Of a stretch of DNA of 64,000 nucleotides, positions 59,095 through 64,000 are shown piece by piece. Position numbers and translations under genes: made by a program. The notes under the pieces are model-generated. The model saw nothing but the letters and a program-made list of their open reading frames with translations, was not told the DNA's origin and did not search any database. Positions within the stretch are counted from its first letter, which is position 1; each line of letters starts with the position of its first letter. This DNA is from Actinomycetota bacterium (GTDB lineage Bacteria > Actinomycetota > Actinomycetes > S36-B12 > UBA10799), in NCBI GenBank assembly GCA_020637055.1, contig JACJWR010000002.1:620001-684000 (forward strand), in the 5' to 3' direction.

Positions 59095-59134
59095 GAGTTC
59101 TCCTTGGTTGGCTGATCTGCGGTGTGTTGCGAAC

Positions 59135-59545
59135 CTATTCGGTGACGACTGCGGCGACCACGTCGGCCGGAATCCGGATGTAGTCGATCACCACGGCCTC
59201 CGCCTCGGCGAAGTGCTCGGCGAGTTGAGCAGCCCAGACGTTTTCGAACGCGATGAGCAGCGCCGAACTGTTGGGAGGCAGGTCGTCACTGACTTCTTCG
59301 GCGTCGTCGCGGCCGAGCGCGCCGGGTTGGGCGAGTTCGATCTCCATGAAGTTCGGCTGATCAGCGCCGATGTCCGCCATCTCCACCGCGGTGATGTTGC
59401 CGTCCTCGTCCTTGATGACCAGCAGGACATCCAGGACCCGGATGATGCCGCGATCGACGAGGTCCACGATCGCCGGCGCGATGCGTCCAGTGAACTTGTT
59501 GCCAGGGAATCCGATGATGTAGACGTCGACCGGACCAATTGCCAT
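59135..59545 (-). CDS. DUF6325 family protein
   Basis: Actinobacterial protein of 136 residues, DUF6325 family. The start AIGPVDVYIIGFPGNKFTG with the following RIAPAIVDLVDRGIIRVLD is the signature; the predicted fold is a ferredoxin-like repeat with VVIDYIRIPADVV at the end. It is acidic and soluble. I use ATG 59545 with GAAGGGG 6 nt upstream; an ATG six codons earlier is less likely. The gene leads the DUF6325-SHOCT-methyltransferase set and lies behind a perfect inverted repeat. Confidence 0.88.
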   Translation of the reverse strand: MAIGPVDVYIIGFPGNKFTGRIAPAIVDLVDRGIIRVLDVLLVIKDEDGNITAVEMADIGADQPNFMEIELAQPGALGRDDAEEVSDDLPPNSSALLIAFENVWAAQLAEHFAEAEAVVIDYIRIPADVVAAVVTE

Positions 59546-59595
59546 GAAAACCCCTTCATCCACGCGGGTGTTCGCAGCGGACGCTGCAGATTGAC

Positions 59596-59611
59596 GTCTG
59601 ACTGGTCAGAC
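59596..59611. promoter_or_regulatory. Operator-like inverted repeat GTCTGAC-TG-GTCAGAC
   Basis: A perfect 7-bp inverted repeat with a 2-nt spacer lies 51 nt upstream of the DUF6325 start in the 194-bp gap. Its symmetry and size suit a TetR-type dimeric repressor. No regulator gene is adjacent. Nothing else is recognised in that gap. Confidence 0.5.
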
Positions 59612-59739
59612 TTCGCACGCACCTAGAGTAGGCGGTCGGCCGCGGCAGAGGCGCGCTGGAAACTCGAAGGTGCGACGATCCGCAGGCTGCCGGTTTCGTC
59701 CGCCCGCCGCGGAGGCCGGAAGCACTGGCCCGGTTGTGG

Positions 59740-60834
59740 TCAGGACTGATTCAGCGCGGCCTCGACTGTCGTCGGATTCACCGGCCCGATGGCGTAGCGG
59801 CCATCGTCGGTGAGAATTGCGGAGAACAAGGTGCCTTCGATCAAACGTCCACTACCCCACTCGCCGCTGACCGTGGGCAGAGCCAGATAGCTGGAAATCA
59901 GTGCGGCATACGCTTCTTGCGCGCTTTCCTGAGACCGTCCCCCCGCCGAATCGAGATCCGTCGCACTCGGCAGAGCCAGAGGGCCGACAGCGACCTTCGA
60001 CCAACCGTCGCCGACTATGGCAGCCCCGTTGCCACTCTCCGTCCGTCCGCCCTCGTCGGTAACGGTCGCGCCGATCGGCGGGCTGAACTCGAATACGCCC
60101 GATTCCGGCGTGCCATAGTCGATGGAGAGGAACTCCGACTCCAATGCCGGTGTCTTGGTGAGTACCGATCCGACTTGCACCCGAAGCGGCACATTGGTCT
60201 GGGCGTCCATCGTGACGGTGATCCGGGAAATCAACGTGTCCGGGTTGTTGGGGGTGAGGAGCAGCGCGACCGCCGGCCTGCCGGCGACCGGGTCCGACGC
60301 TGCAACCGCCAGGCCGGTGTCGGGACCGAGCGTTTGCACGAACGACCGTGCAAGGTCACCGGGCGTCGCGGTGGCCGTTGGTCCGGGCGTCGCGCTGAAG
60401 GCCGTCGCGGTGGCATCCTCCGCGGACCACAACCATCCAGCGGCCCCGTTCCGCACTGCGGTGAGCTCGGTGTCGGCAACTGCCAACGGTGCCGTCGCTG
60501 CGGGGTCGGCCAGTACGGTCGCACGCTGGAGTTCGGGCCCGTCCACCCACACTTGGGCGGCCATCACGCCGGAGTCCACCGGAAACGGGGCAGGTAGATC
60601 GAGAAGTTCGACTGGAATCTCGGGAAGGCCCAAATCGGCGCGGGTCACGGTGATTCCGGTCAAGGACTCCTCGGTGGGCTGGTCGAGCGCGGCCAGCAAC
60701 TCCTCCGCGGTCGGGTCCGAGCCGGCCGCACCGGCGCTGGCGGCCCACCCCAATGTGCCGGCGAGCACTACCCCCGCCGCCCCTGCGACGACCCATCGTC
60801 GTCGGTGGCTGCGAGTGGGATCCATGCGTTCCAT
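59740..60834 (-). CDS. LolA/RseB-like secreted or anchored protein
   Basis: Protein of 364 residues with an N-terminal signal peptide or anchor (RRRWVVAGAAGVVLAGTLGWAASAGAAG split at about residues 11-38). The mature region resembles the LolA/RseB/MucB-like fold found in actinobacterial proteins annotated as outer-membrane lipoprotein sorting or DUF2092: AQVWVDGPELQRATVLAD, GWLWSAEDATATAF, ISRITVTMDAQTNVPLRVQV, FEFSPPIGATV. It may bind lipids or act as a sigma-factor regulator. ATG 60834 lies 9 bp after the alkC stop; a second ATG three codons on is possible. Co-transcription with alkC is likely. Confidence 0.8.
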   Translation of the reverse strand: MERMDPTRSHRRRWVVAGAAGVVLAGTLGWAASAGAAGSDPTAEELLAALDQPTEESLTGITVTRADLGLPEIPVELLDLPAPFPVDSGVMAAQVWVDGPELQRATVLADPAATAPLAVADTELTAVRNGAAGWLWSAEDATATAFSATPGPTATATPGDLARSFVQTLGPDTGLAVAASDPVAGRPAVALLLTPNNPDTLISRITVTMDAQTNVPLRVQVGSVLTKTPALESEFLSIDYGTPESGVFEFSPPIGATVTDEGGRTESGNGAAIVGDGWSKVAVGPLALPSATDLDSAGGRSQESAQEAYAALISSYLALPTVSGEWGSGRLIEGTLFSAILTDDGRYAIGPVNPTTVEAALNQS

Positions 60835-60843
60835 GATGCAACG

Positions 60844-61899
60844 TCAGGAGATCGTCGGCACCTCCGAGGTCGATTCCACGACCTCGAATTCACCGAGCAG
60901 GCTCGGTTCGCCGTTGACCAACGCCTCGATCCGGTGCCGCCCGGGATAGTGCACCCGGGTGGTGTGCTGGGCGAAACTGATGGTGCGGCGCAGTTGCGCC
61001 TGACCGTCGACCTGCAGTTCCGCACCGCGGAAGACCTTGGCCGCGGTCGAGCCGTTGGCCTTCACGAAGTGGACCCGCAGATCCAGCAAGATCCGGCCAT
61101 GACCGGTCAGTGTGACAACCACTGGCAGCGAGTCACCGATTCGCACCCGTTTCGGCAGCCGGGCCTCTGCCACTACCGTGGATCCCTCATAGCCGAGGAG
61201 CCGCAGCGCATGTGGATCCGCGGCCTTGATCAAGGTTCGCAGACCCCGGCGTACCAAGCGGGGACGGCCCGGCAACCAACGCTCCGCGACGGCCAGGGCG
61301 ATCTCAGGGTGATCGCGCGAGATGTCGTTGAGGTTGTTGCCCACGGAGCGCAGGACGTATTCGGACGGGTCGTCGATCAGTCGATCGAGCAGCTCGATCA
61401 CCGGCGATGGGTCCGACTGAAAGGCAGCGAGTCGACTGGCCCAGGGCAAGCGTGGTCTGGTGCCCTCGCTGACCAGACGACGGACGTGGGCGTCGGGGTC
61501 GGCCGACCACACCGCAAGTTGCCCCATTGTCTCGGGGTAATGCTCGATGAACGGCCTGATGCTGAACTCGGCGGTGAAGAGTCGGGTGAGGGTGTGCTGG
61601 GCGGCCATCGATTCGGCATAGGCCGGCAAGCCGTAGGTGCCGATGAACGCCGAGTGCGCGAAGTAGCCGAAACCCAAGTCCGCCCCCATGGCGGCCTCGA
61701 CTTGCCGTACCGCTCGGGCCGGGTCGTCGTCGAGATGCCGCTGCATGACGTCGGCGATCCGCCGCCCGCGCGCCAGCAGGGACAACTCCTCGAACCCCTC
61801 GAGGCATTCGTCGACGAAACTCGGCCGGTCCACGGGCAGCGTCTCGGCCAGGCGTCTGACCACGTCCGATCCGAATTGCTCCTTCAACGGTGCCGCCAT
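60844..61899 (-). CDS. alkC: DNA-3-methyladenine glycosylase AlkC with C-terminal Ig-like domain
   Basis: DNA-alkylation repair glycosylase of 351 residues. The N-terminal 240 residues are HEAT-like repeats with the AlkC hallmarks ARGRRIADVMQRHL, FTAEFSIRPFIEHYPE, RRLVSEGTRPRLPWASRL and DPSEYVLRSVGNNLNDISRD. Residues about 245-345 are a beta-sandwich (DSLPVVVTLTGHGRILLDLR, RRTISFAQHTTRVHYPGRH) corresponding to the immunoglobulin-like domain of Ig-containing AlkC proteins. It removes bulky alkyl lesions such as 3-methyladenine and 3-methylcytosine. ATG with TACCCT exactly 6 nt upstream. Confidence 0.88.
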   Translation of the reverse strand: MAAPLKEQFGSDVVRRLAETLPVDRPSFVDECLEGFEELSLLARGRRIADVMQRHLDDDPARAVRQVEAAMGADLGFGYFAHSAFIGTYGLPAYAESMAAQHTLTRLFTAEFSIRPFIEHYPETMGQLAVWSADPDAHVRRLVSEGTRPRLPWASRLAAFQSDPSPVIELLDRLIDDPSEYVLRSVGNNLNDISRDHPEIALAVAERWLPGRPRLVRRGLRTLIKAADPHALRLLGYEGSTVVAEARLPKRVRIGDSLPVVVTLTGHGRILLDLRVHFVKANGSTAAKVFRGAELQVDGQAQLRRTISFAQHTTRVHYPGRHRIEALVNGEPSLLGEFEVVESTSEVPTIS

Positions 61900-61905
61900 G
61901 GCGCC

Positions 61906-61911
61906 AGGGTA
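61906..61911 (-). promoter_or_regulatory. Leaderless-type -10 hexamer TACCCT for alkC
   Basis: On the minus strand TACCCT is followed by 6 nt and the ATG at 61899. Confidence 0.6.
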
Positions 61912-61941
61912 CTTCCGCTTCGGCGGCCGATAGCGCTGGCG

Positions 61942-62811
61942 TCAGGCCGCCGCCGTGTTCCCGCGAATAGCCCGGATGAGCGACTCGGGCGCCTCCTCGC
62001 TGACGAAGTGGCCCACGTCGTCGAGCCGGACTACCTCAGGTTCCGTGAGCAGGTCGATCCAGCGGTTGAGTTCCTTCTCGCGGAAGGCGATGTCCTTCAT
62101 GCCCCACACGAGGGCAGCCTCCTTGCCGGTCAGAGCATCACGCCGTTCCCACAACGACGCCAACCACTGCGACGATCCGATGATCTGGCGCGGGAACACC
62201 CACGACCCCCGCCGGTCGTCGACCGTGGCCAGCGGCGCGAGGTACTGGGCATGGATCTCCGGGGTGAGTCTGGATTTGGTACCGAACGCCTGCCTCATGA
62301 CGACATTGGCGAAGAAGTTGCGGTGACCGATCAGATATCGCCCTAGTGGACTGCCCATGAATCCGCTGAAGCCCTGGTAGTACCAGTCCGTACGCACCGA
62401 CCACATCCAGGTGTTGGTGATCACCAGGCGGGCGATGCGATCCGGGTTGTCCAAGGCGTACGAGAGGCCAATGGGTCCACCCCAGTCGTTGACCACGAGC
62501 GTCACCTCGTGGAGGTCCAACGAATCAAGCAGCAACGAGAGGTTGTGCGCGTGATCCACGGGAAGGTAGGAGAAGTCCTTCGGCTTGTCCGAGAGACCGA
62601 ATCCGAGGTGATCCATGGCGATGCAGCGGTGATCCGACTGCAGGGCCCTGATCGCTTCCCGGAACTGGAACGACCAACTGGGGTTGCCGTGCACGAAGAC
62701 GACCGGCGCCCCGGCACCCGCATCGACGTAGTGCATCCGACCGGCTGGGGCGTCGAAGTAGTGCGGAGCGAACGGATAGGTTTCGGTGTCGAGCCACTCC
62801 GGAGCAGGCAT
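61942..62811 (-). CDS. Haloalkane-dehalogenase-like alpha/beta hydrolase
   Basis: Hydrolase of 289 residues. The halide-stabilising and catalytic residues of haloalkane dehalogenases are recognisable: HGNPSWSFQFR with N43, the nucleophile D109 followed by W110 in VVNDWGGPIGL, an acidic residue in VWGMKDIAFR and the catalytic His in LDDVGHFVSEE. An Asp nucleophile with Trp next to it excludes ordinary serine esterases; an epoxide-hydrolase activity remains possible. No signal peptide. ATG with TAAGGT exactly 6 nt upstream. Divergent from the dioxygenase gene. Confidence 0.87.
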   Translation of the reverse strand: MPAPEWLDTETYPFAPHYFDAPAGRMHYVDAGAGAPVVFVHGNPSWSFQFREAIRALQSDHRCIAMDHLGFGLSDKPKDFSYLPVDHAHNLSLLLDSLDLHEVTLVVNDWGGPIGLSYALDNPDRIARLVITNTWMWSVRTDWYYQGFSGFMGSPLGRYLIGHRNFFANVVMRQAFGTKSRLTPEIHAQYLAPLATVDDRRGSWVFPRQIIGSSQWLASLWERRDALTGKEAALVWGMKDIAFREKELNRWIDLLTEPEVVRLDDVGHFVSEEAPESLIRAIRGNTAAA

Positions 62812-62817
62812 GGTCCA

Positions 62818-62823
62818 ACCTTA
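62818..62823 (-). promoter_or_regulatory. Leaderless-type -10 hexamer TAAGGT
   Basis: On the minus strand TAAGGT is followed by 6 nt and the ATG of the dehalogenase-like gene at 62811. Confidence 0.6.
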
Positions 62824-62914
62824 GGGCGAAGACGACCAACGCGACCGCCCGCCGCCAACAGCGGGCGCGGTGCTTGTCCGGCACACGATCGGGAAGTAAT
62901 GTGCCTCGCTATTG

Positions 62915-62934
62915 GTTGAGACTTCAACTAGATA
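62915..62934 (+). promoter_or_regulatory. Operator-like GTTGA-N4-TCAAC repeat next to TAGATA -10 box
   Basis: GTTGA (62915-62919) and TCAAC (62924-62928) form an inverted repeat directly abutting TAGATA (62929-62934), a candidate -10 for the dioxygenase gene at 62952. The stretch is AT-richer than its surroundings. TTGA-N-TCAA palindromes are typical MarR-family operators. Confidence 0.5.
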
Positions 62935-62951
62935 CCCGAGATGGGACTCTC

Positions 62952-63842
62952 ATGACGTCGATTCTGAACCCGATCACCCCGGGCGGTGCCTTCGATGACT
63001 TCATCCGCCAGCGGGCCCCGGCCAGCGCCGAACGCCGGACCTGGCTGCCGGGTGACGCCCCGCTGCCGACCCTGTTCCTGAGCCATGGGGCGCCGCCGCT
63101 GTTCGACGATCCATTGTGGATCGGCGAACTCTTCTCCTGGGCCCAGCAGTTGCCCTCACCTCGGGCCATCCTGATCGTCAGTGCGCACTGGGAAGCAGCT
63201 CCGCTGAGCCTCTCGTCCCCGGCCGCCGGTACCCCGCTGGTGTATGACTTCGCAGGTTTCGCCCCCCGCTACTTCCGCATGACCTACCCCACTCCGGACG
63301 CTCACGATCTTGCGGCGCGAGTGGTCGCCAGCCTGCCCGACGCCGAATCCGTCCATCAGCACGGCAGCCGGGGGCTCGACCACGGCGCCTGGGTGCCGCT
63401 CAAGGTGATGTATCCCGACGCCGACATCCCGGTGCTGCAACTCAGTCTGCCGTCCCAGGATCCCGACCGGCTGCTCGCACTGGGGCGCGCGCTCCGCCCG
63501 CTCCGCGACGAAGGCGTGCTCATCGTCGGTTCCGGATTCATGACCCACGGTCTGCCCTTCATGACCTCCGACATGTGGTTGGCCAACGACGTCCCGGCGT
63601 GGTCGTCGGATTTCGACCACTGGGCGGCGACTGCGATCGCGGCGATGGACCTCGACGAACTCGCCGACTTCCGATCGCGCGCCCCCGGCCTGCCATTCGC
63701 CCACCCCACGGTCGAACACTTCACTCCGCTTTTCGTCACCTTGGGCGCGGCGACCGAGGGAACCGCTCCGGCTGAAGGCATCCGCACCACTGTCAGCGGG
63801 TACCAGTTCGGACTGTCGAAACGCTCTTTCCAGGTGTCATGA
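62952..63842 (+). CDS. Class III extradiol ring-cleavage dioxygenase (DODA/LigB-like)
   Basis: Predicted Fe(II) or Zn(II)-dependent extradiol dioxygenase of 296 residues, similar to 4,5-DOPA dioxygenase (YgiD type). The metal and catalytic histidines are in PTLFLSHGAPPLFDD, IVSAHWEAAP and GLDHGAWVPLKVMYPDADIP; a later conserved region is IVGSGFMTHGLPF. Members cleave catechols or related aromatics and are often controlled by MarR regulators. I use ATG 62952 because relatives begin about here; an upstream overlapping mini frame ATG GGA CTC TCA TGA ends on this start. A hairpin follows the stop. Confidence 0.88.
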   Translation: MTSILNPITPGGAFDDFIRQRAPASAERRTWLPGDAPLPTLFLSHGAPPLFDDPLWIGELFSWAQQLPSPRAILIVSAHWEAAPLSLSSPAAGTPLVYDFAGFAPRYFRMTYPTPDAHDLAARVVASLPDAESVHQHGSRGLDHGAWVPLKVMYPDADIPVLQLSLPSQDPDRLLALGRALRPLRDEGVLIVGSGFMTHGLPFMTSDMWLANDVPAWSSDFDHWAATAIAAMDLDELADFRSRAPGLPFAHPTVEHFTPLFVTLGAATEGTAPAEGIRTTVSGYQFGLSKRSFQVS

Positions 63843-63852
63843 GAGGTAGTTG

Positions 63853-63870
63853 AACCCGACCATCCGGGTT
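63853..63870 (+). terminator. Small hairpin after the dioxygenase gene
   Basis: AACCCG (63853-63858) pairs with CGGGTT (63865-63870) around ACCATC, 11 nt after the stop codon. No T-run; weak candidate. Confidence 0.4.
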
Positions 63871-63903
63871 GCCGTTCACCCAACCCCGGAGGCGGTGGAC
63901 CAC

Positions 63904-63909
63904 TAGCAT
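63904..63909 (+). promoter_or_regulatory. Leaderless-type -10 hexamer TAGCAT
   Basis: TAGCAT ends exactly 6 nt before the ATG at 63916 of the truncated lipoprotein gene. Confidence 0.55.
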
Positions 63910-63915
63910 CCGCTC

Positions 63916-64000
63916 ATGCATCTGCGCAGGCTCGCACTTGTCGTCACCGCGATCGGACTGGCCGGCTGCGGGAGGCTCGACGAACTCACCTACGAACCGC
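63916..64000 (+). CDS. Lipoprotein (N-terminal part, cut by window edge)
   Basis: The last 85 bases encode 28 residues of a lipoprotein signal: a short basic start (HLRR), a hydrophobic core and the lipobox LAGC, followed by GRLDELTYEP. The rest lies outside the window, so the family is unknown. The start is supported by TAGCAT exactly 6 nt upstream. Confidence 0.7.
   Translation, partial: MHLRRLALVVTAIGLAGCGRLDELTYEP

Overview
The window is a gene-dense, high-GC stretch (about two thirds G+C by eye) of an actinobacterial chromosome. This rests on actinobacteria-specific families (SepH, DUF3159, DUF3710, DUF3093, DUF4193, DUF4192, DUF5998, DUF7455), a principal sigma factor with a lysine/alanine-rich N-terminus, and a gene order that, from memory, parallels the Mycobacterium tuberculosis Rv2689c-Rv2703 block and the Streptomyces hrdB-parE-parC-sepH-dut region. 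I cannot place the order or genus. I see no insertion sequence, phage gene, CRISPR array, tRNA or rRNA gene. No gap between genes exceeds 300 bases; the longest are about 210 bp (29789-29999), 194 bp (59546-59739), 186 bp (57377-57562), 160 bp (2335-2494) and 156 bp (15069-15224), and they hold promoters or inverted repeats.

Layout. 1-6784: end of a HelY/DUF3516-type helicase, dxs (isoprenoid precursors), a small unknown gene coupled to acnA (aconitase), and an RNA m5U methyltransferase. 6781-10213: a potassium-related module with a KimA-like APC transporter divergent from two coupled RCK proteins (ceoB, ceoC). 10156-15068: conserved actinobacterial housekeeping genes (DUF3159, OB-fold, alpha/beta-hydrolase-like, DUF3710, dut, thioesterase, DUF3093, DUF4235, DUF4193). 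15225-22086: gamma-class carbonic anhydrase homologue, inositol monophosphatase, ferrochelatase, sepH, DUF5998 and a GNAT/NDP-forming acyl-CoA synthetase-like protein acetyltransferase. 22172-29788: topoisomerase IV genes parC and parE flanking redox genes (sucrase/ferredoxin-like, redoxin, ferredoxin reductase) and a beta-carbonic anhydrase. 30000-32175: DUF7455, DUF456 and sigA. 32316-41967: transporters, stress proteins, a patatin/acyltransferase pair, DUF4192, a flippase-like membrane protein, upp, a PemK-like protein, aquaporin and DUF4436. 42014-50400: a putative zinc metallopeptidase, ppc, an alanine-type aminotransferase, GNAT, an LCIB-like (theta-type) carbonic anhydrase candidate, moaA and an RhtA-like exporter. 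50519-64000: accessory and stress genes: short UvrA-like ATPase, CDGSH protein, hydrolase, Tat-exported surface protein, membrane proteins, CsbD, lipoproteins, methyltransferase, SHOCT/DUF6325 pair, LolA/RseB-like protein, AlkC glycosylase, haloalkane-dehalogenase-like hydrolase and a class III extradiol dioxygenase.

How the genes fit together. Several themes recur: inorganic carbon handling (gamma, beta and probable theta carbonic anhydrases plus PEP carboxylase), potassium homeostasis (KimA-like transporter plus CeoB/CeoC), DNA topology, nucleotide and division functions (parC, parE, dut, sepH, sigA), alkylation/DNA damage response (AlkC, UvrA-like) and envelope lipid turnover (patatin plus PlsC-type acyltransferase).

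Expression signals. At least 22 start codons have a TANNNT hexamer ending 6-8 nt upstream (15 of them exactly 6 nt), the pattern expected of leaderless transcripts. Other genes are translationally coupled through 4-nt ATGA/GTGA or 1-nt TGATG overlaps. Most of the window is well-known core genome. The most novel items are the HELAH metallopeptidase-like protein at 42014, the LCIB-like protein at 47689, the 22-bp divergent promoter at 13837-13858 and the KimA/RCK pairing.
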